A DNA stretch of 64,000 bases from positions 248,001 through 312,000 of the forward strand of contig BGKB01000055.1 of NCBI GenBank assembly GCA_003116975.1. Direction: 5' to 3'. Shown here one piece after another: positions 9,268 to 18,169 of the stretch. A model generated the notes under the pieces. It saw only the letters and a list, made by a program, of their open reading frames with translations, ran no database searches and was not told the DNA's origin. The stretch's first letter is position 1. Each line of letters begins with the position of its first letter. A program made the position numbers and the translations under genes. Source of the stretch: Aurantiochytrium sp. KH105. Lineage: Eukaryota; Sar; Bigyra; Thraustochytrida; Thraustochytriidae.

Positions 9268-9864
9268 ATGGTCTCGCAGAATTTCAACTCGTTGTCACTG
9301 TCAATGATGGCTACAGATTCTGCAAAATACAGATCTTTCAAAGTCACCCCCACCACGTATGACTTGATCAATGAAGCCTGCAAGGCGCCCCACGATCCTG
9401 AAGCAACCCTTCCTGGGCGCCTCAAGCATTTCATCGAGTCTGCCCTGAAGGTCTTCAAGGAAAACGATCTGAACCCAATGGATACTTATACTCGGTCTCC
9501 TGCTGCGTATAGATTGAAAGAGTACCGTAACAGACAGGGGCCTCCGCCGATCGCGACGTCTCCGGAGGGCACAACGCGCAGCCCGTGGAACAAGGTGCGA
9601 TCGATCTCAGCAACGCCCCAGAGCAAACGCAGTTCGAGCACGCTTAGTTCGAGCGCGACAAGCGTGACGTTGAACACGCCGTCCAACACGTCGACGCTGT
9701 TCAACACGCCAATGAGCACAAGACTTCAAACTGATGGAACACCCGTGTTGGCTGATGCATCGTGCACCAGCCCACACGAACAAGCTTCCCCGGTGTCCCC
9801 TTTTCAAGGGAGGCTTCACTTTGATCACCTTTGCCACGAAAGTGAGANCGCCCAAAGCGAGTAA
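9268..9864 (+). CDS. Hypothetical protein of the TTAA element (plus strand)
   Basis: A 198-aa reading frame with an ATG start at 9268; further ATGs follow at residues 13 and 14. Residues 20-90 look folded and partly helical (KVTPTTYDLINEA, LKHFIESALKVFKEN). The rest is Ser/Thr-rich and probably disordered. It converges with and overlaps by 40 bp the minus-strand frame. The overlap contains an ambiguous base at 9847, so the C-terminus is uncertain. No domain recognised. Location inside the inverted repeats makes it element-encoded. Confidence 0.5.
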   Translation: MVSQNFNSLSLSMMATDSAKYRSFKVTPTTYDLINEACKAPHDPEATLPGRLKHFIESALKVFKENDLNPMDTYTRSPAAYRLKEYRNRQGPPPIATSPEGTTRSPWNKVRSISATPQSKRSSSTLSSSATSVTLNTPSNTSTLFNTPMSTRLQTDGTPVLADASCTSPHEQASPVSPFQGRLHFDHLCHESEXAQSE

Positions 9865-12032
9865 TACTTCTCCGTCGAACCGCCTGGTATCAAAGAAATA
9901 GGCCGATCATCGAAATGAGTGCTCGGCATTGTCATTTCCCCTGTTACGGGGCATGTCGCCTCGAGCTGATATGGCTCATCATCGCCGCTGGCGAGAGACG
10001 CATCGTCATTGTCAGAGTGATGAGAATCATCATCGTCACCATCGAGCACCGCGCCGGTCACTTGGTAGTCGCCATACCCTTGCTGAACAGCACTATGCTT
10101 CTGCGCAGTAGTCTTCTTTCGTGCAACGCGACATTCTGCTATCATAGCAAAGGAGTAGGCCGGAACTTTACCCAAGGGAGGCGTCCGCAACAGAGGAAAG
10201 CAAGGGTTTTCCCCGCAAGAGGGGCATGAGTCTTTCTTCTTTGACATCTCCATTCGCCTTTTCCAAAGAACGCGACCATCTTGATTCGGATCCCGCCTGC
10301 CGGGAAGGAGAGGTCGCGCGGCCTTCAGGTAAAGACCAGTTTGCAGGACAATCGCAGGCTCGGGCGAGTCACTGTCGTGTTGCATGATTGCGAGGTGAAG
10401 AAACCATGCGGCAAACCGACGACGTGCTGCTGGCGTACCACTTTGCCAGAAGCCGAGGTACTCACTCTTCTGAATTTCGGCTGCAGGGGCCTCAAAGCAT
10501 GCTGCGACCTCCATCGCCTCGGTGAGAGAAGGCAGCACAATTCCACAACGGTTGCCTTCAGCGAAGCAGAGGCGGAGGCCATGAGCTTCGATGCCAGAAC
10601 AGACAGTGAGGAGCCAATCTGGATCTCCATGATACAACGTCTTCGCTGGGCCTCCGATGAAGTATTTCGCGAGGTCACCGAGCTGATCGAGTTCGGCGCG
10701 AGTGCAGAATTGTTTGGTGGTCTCAAGGAATCGATTTCCCGACAGCTTCTGCACGTCAGCAACGCGAGTCAGCGATAAGACCACCGCTTGCTCGATCCTA
10801 CCTAGGCTTCCACAATCGGAGACGAGCTGCGGAAGCCTGGCCGAGTATGTAGCGTAGATTGCATGAAAACAAAACCTGAACGCCGTACTCTTAGGTACTG
10901 TGGGCAATGCAGACCGGGTCTGATGCAAGTAGAAGAAGATGCGCGAAAGACGACCCAACTTGGTGTTCGGCGTTTGAAAGTGAGGGAGGCCGAAAGCTTC
11001 GAGGATTCCTCTCAACTGATCGTCCCTCATAAGGGAAGACGCGCAATCTAAGATGAACTCACGAGACGAATGTTGATCCTCAGCTTTCGTCACAGCGTCG
11101 TGGAAGCTATGTCGAAACGTGTAGAGAAATCTCACCAATGACGAAGCGAGATGTTTGACTTCCTCTTTACAGGTCACAAACTGCTGGTCAAGCGATGATT
11201 CACGAATTGCTTCGATGACCTGATCTTCGGGATGGAACAAAACAACCAGCAAGATCATCCGTGCTGAAGCTTTGCGGCCAAGTCCCAGATCCTCTTCAAA
11301 TATTTTGGCAATCGTCAACCCCGTCAGCGACTGCAAGCGAGGCGATTTCAGCATCAAGCTCACAAGATCGTCAACGGCTGACCCCCAATTCGCTTTTGTA
11401 GAGGAGCAGTCAATTTCTGATCCACTCTCGTACACAATTTTGGCAGAGACTTGCATCCCTGGCTTGAAGGATGGGAAAATGAGACGTATGGGTAATTCAA
11501 CCGGCGGATCGGACAACTGGCTCACGTTAGGTTGCGCCATGTCAGAGCCCGGCACTGGGGAGTCATTCTGAAACCCCAAGTGCGGCGTCAGTCCGTATGC
11601 AGCTGTAATGAGCCGCTCCGTGGGAGCTTGTTCATGTGGATCACTTGCAGGTTGAACCTCCTTGTCCGCATATTGCTCAAGACTTTTATAAACGTGCTCA
11701 AGGAAGGATAAAGCTCGCACTGGAGGAAATGCAGCTGCGATATTTTGTACGTGCAAAGGAGCGTGACGCACGCAAACCTGCAGATGGTCATAGTATTCGT
11801 TCAACGACGGAGCACGCCCACGCTTTGTCGCAACATCTTGCTGTGTTGTCTCTTCCGGACTCTCAGTCTCAGCATGTTGCGCTGGCTCATCCTGGGTAGA
11901 GTCTATCAGGCCACAAGCGCACACGTAGCGCACGCGCTCGTCGTAGCGCACGCCCTGTCGAGCGTGAACGCAATACTCTTCTGGTGCGGCCCTCCGCTCA
12001 CGTCTCTTGTGGCTCAGATAGCCTTTGCTCAC
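9825..12032 (-). CDS. Large unassigned protein of the TTAA element (minus strand)
   Basis: An open frame of 735 codons covering most of the element. Its first in-frame ATG is at codon 165 (position 11540, MAQPNVSQ), leaving a 571-residue product. The 164 codons upstream look coding, including a possible zinc-binding pattern CAC...HLQVCVRH, so an upstream exon or non-ATG start is possible. The middle is helical (LRLCFAEGNRCGIVLPSLTE, AAWFLHLAIMQHDS). A CPSCGENPC zinc-ribbon-like motif near residue 610 precedes an acidic tail (DGDDDDSHHSDNDD). No RNase H-fold DDE/D series, integrase or helicase motif could be recognised. The ambiguous base at 9847 falls in the last dozen codons. It is probably the element's mobility or accessory protein, by location only. 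Confidence 0.6.
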   Translation of the reverse strand: MSKGYLSHKRRERRAAPEEYCVHARQGVRYDERVRYVCACGLIDSTQDEPAQHAETESPEETTQQDVATKRGRAPSLNEYYDHLQVCVRHAPLHVQNIAAAFPPVRALSFLEHVYKSLEQYADKEVQPASDPHEQAPTERLITAAYGLTPHLGFQNDSPVPGSDMAQPNVSQLSDPPVELPIRLIFPSFKPGMQVSAKIVYESGSEIDCSSTKANWGSAVDDLVSLMLKSPRLQSLTGLTIAKIFEEDLGLGRKASARMILLVVLFHPEDQVIEAIRESSLDQQFVTCKEEVKHLASSLVRFLYTFRHSFHDAVTKAEDQHSSREFILDCASSLMRDDQLRGILEAFGLPHFQTPNTKLGRLSRIFFYLHQTRSALPTVPKSTAFRFCFHAIYATYSARLPQLVSDCGSLGRIEQAVVLSLTRVADVQKLSGNRFLETTKQFCTRAELDQLGDLAKYFIGGPAKTLYHGDPDWLLTVCSGIEAHGLRLCFAEGNRCGIVLPSLTEAMEVAACFEAPAAEIQKSEYLGFWQSGTPAARRRFAAWFLHLAIMQHDSDSPEPAIVLQTGLYLKAARPLLPGRRDPNQDGRVLWKRRMEMSKKKDSCPSCGENPCFPLLRTPPLGKVPAYSFAMIAECRVARKKTTAQKHSAVQQGYGDYQVTGAVLDGDDDDSHHSDNDDASLASGDDEPYQLEATCPVTGEMTMPSTHFDDRPISLIPGGSTEKYYSLWAXSLSWQR

Positions 12033-12177
12033 CTTGTTTATATGGGGAGGGGTGCCGACGAACTTCGGGCGAACGGAGGATTAGAAAAATTTAAGGTGGA
12101 TCGATTACTTTCATATTATCTGTAATTGGCTTATTTCTCCGGTCACCATACTAATGAGACTCGAGGTTTTCCCGGTT

Positions 12178-12202
12178 TGGTCGCGTTGAGGTCACGAGAG
12201 CT
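12178..12202 (-). repeat. Right terminal inverted repeat
   Basis: 25 bp, the exact reverse complement of 8939-8963, followed by TTAA. Confidence 0.9.
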
Positions 12203-12206
12203 TTAA
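12203..12206. repeat. TTAA target-site duplication, right
   Basis: TTAA directly abuts the right inverted repeat and matches the left copy at 8935-8938. Confidence 0.7.
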
Positions 12207-12552
12207 CAAACGTCAACGCTATCTGTGCGACGATGGAAAGTCTGGATCTTGACAAGTCTTCCTATAATTTTGGCTGTAAACGAAATTGTAAAGATGGTGC
12301 AATGCTCATTTCTGCATGGAGCGAGGAAGAAAGGTATCAATAGAGGCATCAGGCCGCGCAGTAGTCACAAAATGACGTAAACAAAAGGATCGGCCAATAT
12401 CAGTTATTAGCTTTACCAATGACATGGCGTCTTCAGATGAATGAAAGAGTGAGAAACAAAAACAGAAGAATGCATTAAGATGACATCGTATGGTTCCATG
12501 ATGTGGCCCCAAAGCCCACAAAATAAGTAGAGTCCAACTTGTAGGGCAGGTT
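12207..12552. other. Intergenic, beyond the 3' end of the kinase gene
   Basis: AT-richer sequence between the mobile element and the kinase stop. No gene or repeat seen. Confidence 0.5.
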
Positions 12553-14334
12553 TCACATGACAACGCAGCATCCACCACCACCACCACCACCACTACTGGA
12601 GCTATATGCGTTCTTGGGCTCGCCCGTCACATCGTGAAGAGAAGCCGTTTGGTGCAGTGGAACTGCTTGAGTTCGAAAGGTGTTTCGTTCGGCACCCTCG
12701 GTGGGCAGCGCTGTTTCCTGAAAGCTTGGTTTGAATTGGCGGTGAGAAAGCTGCTGAGGATGCGGCTGCCCCGTTGGCGGCCTAGCGGCGCGTTCAAGAT
12801 GCGTCGTTGGAAAAGCGCTATCCTGTAAGCCGGACCTGGACTTTGGGCGCGCAGACTTTGCAGACTTGGGACGCGCCGCCATGCGCAATGATGGCGTGCG
12901 AGGATCACCGCGCTTGAAGATTTCAGCCTCGCCCGAGGCGAGCTCTGCCTGAAGTTCTTCGAGCCACTCGACGACATCGGCAGGACTCAGGCGCTCCAGA
13001 GGGTCATAGCTCATGCACTGCTCTGTGAGGCGAAGCAGCGAGGTCGGACACCCTTTGACGGCGTTATCTTCAAGCTGCGAAAAGTCAACCTGGAAAGAGT
13101 CCTCCGGCTTGCGTACCATAAAACCGTTCTTTCCCATATTTTTGCCCGAGGCCACCTCGGCGAGAAGGCCACCAAAGGCAAAGACATCGACAGAGGCCGT
13201 GTACGGTGTCGAAAAGAGGAGCTCGGGGGCCATAAACTCTTCGGTGCCGCAATAAGTCTGACGACGCAGCCGCGAGGACTGGCGCGCACGATGCTGAAAG
13301 TCGAGCTCGCGACCCTCCTGGACTTCAACGCTGCTGTACGTACCGCGTGCCATGCCAAAATCCGCAAGCTTGGCAACGACACCGTCCGGCGACAAGCGGC
13401 TCATTTCCATGGCCTTGACATTGAGCAGAACGTTGTCCGGTTTGATGTCACGGTGCATAATACCATGCTCATGAAGGTAGTCGAGAGCTTGGGCGGTTTG
13501 TGCGCAGATACGCAGGCGATGCGGCCATTTCACGAGGGCAGCCGATGCCTTGTCTGTTTTCAGGGCGTCGACAAGCGAGCCGCCCCGCATGAACTCGGTG
13601 ACAGCAACAATCTTGGTGACGCCGTTGGTCTTTTCGAAGGTCGCCCCGATCAGCTTGACGATGTGATCGTGCTTCAGACTATGCAAGAGCGTGATTTCGG
13701 TGATGGCGTAAACCTCATCGTCGATCTTGACTTCCTTGACGCAGACAGGTTGGCCTCTGTACATGCCGCGTCGAACGACGCTGAAGCTGCCGCTGTCGGA
13801 GATGATTTTGCCAAGCTCCACCTCGCGCATGGGAAATCTCCAGTCCACCTGGGTCAGCTTGGCGATGCTGCGGGGCAGGCGTGCTGCAATCTTGTCTTCT
13901 TCCAGACGCACGCTCATGCGCTGTGTTTTCAGATCAGCTTCTCCAAGCGGAGGCGGAGCCCGATGTCTGGCCCTGCTTGCTGCGGCTGCGGCTGAGGCTG
14001 CCGCCGAAGCTGCGGCCGCGGTGCGGGCGTCGGGACGGGTATCCTCACCGTCCTCATCGGAATCGCGGCTGAGTAGCGTTTTCGAGGTCGCACCGGATTT
14101 AGGTTGCTCCTGCTCGGCCTGGAGCTCAGCATTTCGACGGTCGTACAAAGGCTGGCCCAGCATGCGCGCGAGGAACTGCGAGATATAGTCGAGGTCGGCA
14201 TTACCGCCCTCTTCGCTAGCTCCTTGCGCCGCAAAAAAATGTGCCGCGGTTTGGTTTCGCGGCGACGCGGTCGCGCGAGGCGCTTCTGCATTCGCCGGCA
14301 TCGGCGTGCGCCCTGCCTCCTCTCCGTGCGCCAT
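12553..14334 (-). CDS. TKL-type protein kinase with C-terminal CaaX box
   Basis: A 593-aa protein. Residues 1-165 are low in complexity with an alanine run (TAAAASAAASAAAAAS). The kinase domain runs from about 170 to 440: Gly-rich loop ISDSGSFSVVRRG, K200 (VCVKEV), catalytic HRDIKPDN with D296, and DFG at 325-327. The activation segment has GTEEFMAPE. Loop and subdomain sequences resemble tyrosine-kinase-like (TKL/RAF/MLK) kinases, so Ser/Thr specificity is likely. The last residues are a polyglycine stretch then CCVVM. CVVM fits a farnesylation CaaX box, with a second upstream cysteine available for palmitoylation, so it is probably tethered to membranes. A basic region (RPKSAKSARPKSRSG) precedes it. 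The glycines come from a CCA/CCG trinucleotide tract. It diverges from MDH across 1.6 kb. Confidence 0.9.
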   Translation of the reverse strand: MAHGEEAGRTPMPANAEAPRATASPRNQTAAHFFAAQGASEEGGNADLDYISQFLARMLGQPLYDRRNAELQAEQEQPKSGATSKTLLSRDSDEDGEDTRPDARTAAAASAAASAAAAASRARHRAPPPLGEADLKTQRMSVRLEEDKIAARLPRSIAKLTQVDWRFPMREVELGKIISDSGSFSVVRRGMYRGQPVCVKEVKIDDEVYAITEITLLHSLKHDHIVKLIGATFEKTNGVTKIVAVTEFMRGGSLVDALKTDKASAALVKWPHRLRICAQTAQALDYLHEHGIMHRDIKPDNVLLNVKAMEMSRLSPDGVVAKLADFGMARGTYSSVEVQEGRELDFQHRARQSSRLRRQTYCGTEEFMAPELLFSTPYTASVDVFAFGGLLAEVASGKNMGKNGFMVRKPEDSFQVDFSQLEDNAVKGCPTSLLRLTEQCMSYDPLERLSPADVVEWLEELQAELASGEAEIFKRGDPRTPSLRMAARPKSAKSARPKSRSGLQDSAFPTTHLERAARPPTGQPHPQQLSHRQFKPSFQETALPTEGAERNTFRTQAVPLHQTASLHDVTGEPKNAYSSSSGGGGGGGCCVVM

Positions 14335-14594
14335 TGCCTCTCCGTGCAGCAGTTGCAGCTCGCGGGAAAGCCTTTACCTGGACGAGTGTTTCTGCAGCAG
14401 CAGCAGCACCAACAGCAACAATTACAGCAATTAAAGCCTCCGCAACGTGGCACCGGCCTCGCCGCTCGCTCGCTCGCTCGCTCTGCTCCGAGCGCGCCCG
14501 CGACGCCTTTCCTCCCCCTCGCTCGCTTTACACGCACTACGGCGCGCGCGCACGTGCAGCCCCGCTCGATCCCGGCCGCCTTTCTTCACCCACG

Positions 14595-14706
14595 ACACAA
14601 CGCAACGCGACGCGACGCGACGCGACGCAACGCGACGCGACGCAACGCGACCCAACGCAACGCAACGCAACGCGACGCGACGCGACCCAACGCAACGCAG
14701 CGCAGC
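14595..14706. repeat. (CGCGA/CGCAA)n pentanucleotide array
   Basis: About 22 tandem 5-bp units. ACGCGACCCAACGCAACGCA recurs twice within it, showing a longer internal period of about 45 bp. Confidence 0.88.
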
Positions 14707-14724
14707 AGGCCCGACCCGCTCGCG

Positions 14725-14763
14725 CGGCACGTACACGCCCTCTCCTCGGCACGTACACGCCCT
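14725..14763. repeat. Tandem 22-bp repeat
   Basis: CGGCACGTACACGCCCT occurs at 14725 and again at 14747, separated by TCTCC. Confidence 0.75.
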
Positions 14764-15285
14764 GCTCACGCGTGCGCCCGCGGGAAGACTGGGCCTCTCT
14801 CTCGCTGTGTTTCCCTCGCGCGGCCCGGGTCTGCGCGCCGGCCCGCGCTGCGCTGCAGCGCTGCGGCGCTCCGCGCCGCTCCGCGCGGCGCCGCTCGGGC
14901 CTGCTCGGGTGTGCTCGCTGTGCGCGCGCCGGGGCGAGGCCGAGTGCACGGGGAGGGCGGGCGGGAGAAAGGGAGTCTCGGCGCGGCTCTGGGAGCCGGG
15001 ACGTATCGGAACGCAGACTCCCGGCCTGCCGCCTCTGGCTCTCTGCGCGCCGCGCCTGCGCGGGCGCGCGTGGGGGGCTCTTCCGGAGTCCCGGGATTCC
15101 CTTTTCCGCCTCGGCATCGGGGAGTGTGCGAAGGCGAGGGAGCGAGGGCGGTGGAGAAGAGGCCCAAAGGGAGGCGGAAAGAGACCTAAGGGAGTGGGGC
15201 GAGACCAGGATCTTGCGCCGCGTCCAGTCCGAGCAAGTCCGGCGGCAGAACAGCAAGACCGAGAGCAGTAGGTCGCGCCTGCGCG

Positions 15286-15320
15286 CAGCGGAGAGGAGAG
15301 GAGAGGAGAGGAGAGGAGAG
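15286..15320. repeat. (GAGAG)n purine tract
   Basis: Seven tandem GGAGA units, purine-only on the plus strand. Confidence 0.8.
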
Positions 15321-15958
15321 GCGCGGCGCGAGGCGCGGAGGCGGCGCGTGCCGCGTCCTCGCGACGGCCCGAGGCGCGGAGGCGCGGGAGCGAGGGCGAT
15401 GCGATGCGATGGAGGATGATGATGGGGATGACATGATCGCGGGCTCGAGACGACGTCGGCGACCTCGCTTGCTCTCGCGCGAGCTTGCCTGCCTGCATGC
15501 ATGCATGCCTGCCCGCGCTCGGGCGCTGCGGCGTGGCGAGGAAGAGAAGTCTACGTTGCCGCGGAGCGCGGGCGATCGATTGATCTGACGCACGGCGTCG
15601 GTGTTTCCAGGCGAGCGGACGGCGTCGAGCAGTGTTAGCAGAGCAGTGCTCCGCTCCACTAGGAGGAAGCACGGGAGACGAGCACCTGCGCGTACACTTG
15701 TGTGGAGGTGGAGGCGGTGACGATGCAGGGCTTTGGGACCACGTCGGGCGGGTGGAGCGGAGAGAGGAGGCGGCGAGCGTTACTGGCACGAGAGATCGCG
15801 AGCGGGCGAGCGAGTGCGGGAGTGAGGGAATGAGCGAGCAAGCGAGCGAGCAAAATGACTGACTGACGCGGGGACGGGACGGATCAACCCCCAAATCGAT
15901 TCACGCAACGTAGAGCAAAGCAAAGAGCACACAGAGCAAGAAAAGAAACAAGACCAAG

Positions 15959-16954
15959 ATGGGCAACAAGGAGACGAAGCGCTTCAACGTGGCGGTGCTC
16001 GGCGCCGCCGGTGGCATTGGCCAGCCGCTCTCCCTCCTTCTCGCCACGTCCCCGTACGTGCAGCGGCTCCACGTGTACGATGTGGTCCCCGTCGTGAACG
16101 GCGTCGGCGTCGATCTCTCGCACATCAACACCCCCGTCCAGTGCAAGGGCTTCGCCGGCGACCTCAAGGACGCCGAGGCTTCGGCCAAGACCCTGCGCGA
16201 GGCGCTCGCCGGCTCGGATGTTGTCGTCATCCCCGCTGGTGTGCCCCGCAAGCCCGGCATGACCCGCGCTGACCTCTTCAACGTCAACGCCGGCATCGTC
16301 GCTGGCCTCGTCGAGGGCATTGCCGACGCCTGCCCCAAGGCCATGATCTGCATCATTTCCAACCCGGTCAACGCCACCGTCCCCATCGCTGCCGAGGTCC
16401 TCAAGAAGAAGGGCTGCTACGACCCCAAGCGCCTCTTTGGCGTGTCCACCCTCGATGTGGTCCGCGCGCGCAAGTTTATTGCCGAGAAGGCTCAGATTGA
16501 CCCCGAGGACCTCGACATCACGGTCATTGGCGGCCACAGCGGTGTCACCATCCTGCCCCTGCTCTCGCAGACCTCGCCCAAGGTCGAGCTTTCCGACGAG
16601 GAGGTCGAGGCTCTTACCTCGCGCATCCAGAACGCCGGTACCGAGGTCGTCGAGGCCAAGGCCGGCGGCGGTTCTGCCACGCTTTCCATGGCGTACGCTG
16701 GCTACCGCTTCGCCACTTCGGTCATGGCTGCGCTTTCGGGCAAGTCGGGCATCGTCGAGTGCGCCTACGTGCCCAGCGACCTTACGGACCTCTCGTTCTT
16801 TGCGAGCAAGGTGGAGCTCGGCCCCGAGGGCGCCAAGAGCATCGTGCCTTTCAAGGACCTCAGCAAGTTCGAGACCGAGAAGCTCGAGAACGAGGTCAAG
16901 GTTGAGCTCGCCAAGAACATCAAGCAGGGTGTCGAGTTTGTCGCCAACCTCTAA
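15959..16954 (+). CDS. NAD-dependent malate dehydrogenase
   Basis: A 331-aa enzyme interconverting malate and oxaloacetate. The Rossmann loop is [13 protein letters not shown] (residues 15-27). Substrate arginines are R97 and R103 ([12 protein letters not shown]) and R169. NAD contact is at ISNPVN. The catalytic pair is D166 (STLDVVRAR) and H193 ([12 protein letters not shown]). The sequence is of the mitochondrial/glyoxysomal (enterobacterial-like) MDH type, yet it begins [15 protein letters not shown] with no room for a mitochondrial presequence. It ends VANL, not a PTS1, so it is probably cytosolic. Codon third positions are overwhelmingly G or C, typical of high expression. Single exon, full family length. 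Confidence 0.95.
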   Translation: MGNKETKRFNVAVLGAAGGIGQPLSLLLATSPYVQRLHVYDVVPVVNGVGVDLSHINTPVQCKGFAGDLKDAEASAKTLREALAGSDVVVIPAGVPRKPGMTRADLFNVNAGIVAGLVEGIADACPKAMICIISNPVNATVPIAAEVLKKKGCYDPKRLFGVSTLDVVRARKFIAEKAQIDPEDLDITVIGGHSGVTILPLLSQTSPKVELSDEEVEALTSRIQNAGTEVVEAKAGGGSATLSMAYAGYRFATSVMAALSGKSGIVECAYVPSDLTDLSFFASKVELGPEGAKSIVPFKDLSKFETEKLENEVKVELAKNIKQGVEFVANL

Positions 16955-17473
16955 ACAGGAGTTGCTTGATTTTGCTCCTTTTGGAAAGCCGCTCATCCCT
17001 CTTTTTCTTTTCTAAACATAGACAAGTGAGGAAAATGTTACCCCCGTTTTTTTTCCTATTCCGCTTTTTTACATTGGCTATGTATAGGCCTAACCCTTTC
17101 TTGCTTGCCATCCTCTGCGAGTGACGCCGAAAAGAGGCATTGCATTCACTGTGACTGATTCGATGGGTCATAGAATACAAGACAAGCACCTTTAATGGAA
17201 AATCCATCTGAGAAAAAATGAGGTCATGTTATCGAACATACGAGTGGTTCAAGTTGAGGCTGCGTCCCCGCTTGCAAGTGCGTCAAAGAGCTCCTCTTCA
17301 TCAGTTCTTTCTGTCTCTTCCAATGTAGATAAAGACAGATACGTCGACAGTCGGATAGGAAAGTAGTGATCGAGCACCAGCGTAGTAGTAGCCCCGACAA
17401 AAGCCGGAAAAAAGGTCGCGAGCAAATGCTTTGAAACTTTTGTCACGCCACAATGCCTGCCTGCCGGAGTACT
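16955..17473. other. Convergent 3' spacer between MDH and CFAP20
   Basis: AT-richer than the flanking genes. A 65-codon minus-strand frame at 17249-17446 has only a GTG start and is not supported. Nothing else seen. Confidence 0.5.
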
Positions 17474-18169
17474 TTACTCGGCGGGTGCCTCCGGATTAGC
17501 AGTTTCTGGGGCAACATCTGCGGGAGGCGGGGCCTCGGTGCTGGCTCCTGGCGCGGGCGAAGCGGCGGCCTGCGCTGCGGCAGCGGCGGCCTGCTTGGCG
17601 TCCTTCTGAACCGGCATATAGAGCTTGAACTCGGGCGGGAGCTCGTCCTCGGAGTAAAGACGGTCCGAGAAGTAAATGCGCCGAATGCGGCAGTTCGCGT
17701 GAATCTGGACGCGGAGCGTCTCAATGTAGTTGGTGCCGTATGCCCGACGGCAAAAGTCGCTCAGGTTGAACTGAATCTGGTTCCAGCCCTCGTCCAGCCG
17801 CATGGGCATAGTGCAAATGAACGGCTTGACGCGAGTACTCGACTGATAGTTGCTGGCGCGGAAGCGACGGCGCACGTTCTTGTCATCAAGAATCTGCACC
17901 TCAAAAGTAAAGTACTTTTTCAGGTTCTTGATGATCATCACGAGGAACGGAAGCTTGATTCCGAGGGTTTTCTTGGCCTCCGCCGGACAAGTGATATAGT
18001 TCGTGCTCACGTTCGTGCCAATGATCTCCAGCACGCTCGACTGAATGTCCATGTCTGTGATACGCTTAATGTGTCCATTGCGCACCTGCTTATCCCAAAT
18101 CTGGAGAGGCTTGCTGCCGATGCTGTACAGGATCGAGAGGAAGCCCGACTGGTACGTGTTTCTGAACAT
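17474..18169 (-). CDS. CFAP20: Cilia- and flagella-associated protein 20 (CFAP20/BUG22)
   Basis: A 231-aa protein whose first about 190 residues match the extremely conserved CFAP20 family: [20 protein letters not shown], then [64 protein letters not shown] and [22 protein letters not shown]20 is an inner-junction protein bridging the A and B tubules of axonemal doublets. Its presence implies cilia or flagella, probably zoospores. The family protein is about 190 aa. Here a roughly 40-residue Ala/Pro/Glu-rich tail is added ([17 protein letters not shown] onward), which looks disordered. Single exon, clear ATG. Confidence 0.97.
   Translation of the reverse strand: MFRNTYQSGFLSILYSIGSKPLQIWDKQVRNGHIKRITDMDIQSSVLEIIGTNVSTNYITCPAEAKKTLGIKLPFLVMIIKNLKKYFTFEVQILDDKNVRRRFRASNYQSSTRVKPFICTMPMRLDEGWNQIQFNLSDFCRRAYGTNYIETLRVQIHANCRIRRIYFSDRLYSEDELPPEFKLYMPVQKDAKQAAAAAAQAAASPAPGASTEAPPPADVAPETANPEAPAE

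Larger units (their letters stand above)
8939..12202. mobile_element. TTAA-flanked element with 25-bp terminal inverted repeats
   Basis: The 3264-bp segment starts with AGCTCTCGTGACCTCAACGC and continues GACCA. It ends with the exact reverse complement of these 25 bases. Both ends are flanked by TTAA (8935-8938 and 12203-12206), as after insertion with a 4-bp target duplication. A 12-bp subterminal inverted repeat, CCTTAAATTTTT, lies at 8993-9004 with its complement at 12085-12096. Inside are two convergent reading frames (9268-9864 plus, 9825-12032 minus). TTAA targets are characteristic of piggyBac, but the ends do not begin with the usual C-rich piggyBac termini and I find no DDE/D transposase signature. 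It may be an unusual autonomous element or a non-autonomous one carrying cargo. Confidence 0.82.
14335..15958. promoter_or_regulatory. GC-rich divergent promoter region (kinase / malate dehydrogenase)
   Basis: This 1.6 kb is very GC-rich, with no supportable gene. Its long open frames on both strands are Arg/Ala/Pro artefacts. It contains a CGCGA/CGCAA pentanucleotide array, a direct repeat of CGGCACGTACACGCCCT and a GAGAG array. The MDH leader just before the ATG is A-rich with no upstream ATG (GAAAAGAAACAAGACCAAG), a favourable initiation context. Confidence 0.5.

Noticed and set aside
8935..12206. Naming the element piggyBac on the basis of TTAA alone
   Set aside because: The TTAA flank fits, but the terminal bases and the encoded proteins do not show piggyBac features, so only the structural description is claimed.
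14241..15894. Long open frames of 270-490 codons on both strands in the MDH upstream region
   Set aside because: They overlap one another in many frames, are Arg/Ala/Pro/Ser-rich and coincide with GC-rich simple repeats, where stop codons are rare by composition.
17249..17446. 65-codon minus-strand frame with a hydrophobic segment
   Set aside because: It starts only at a GTG, lies in a 3' spacer and has no homology I recognise.
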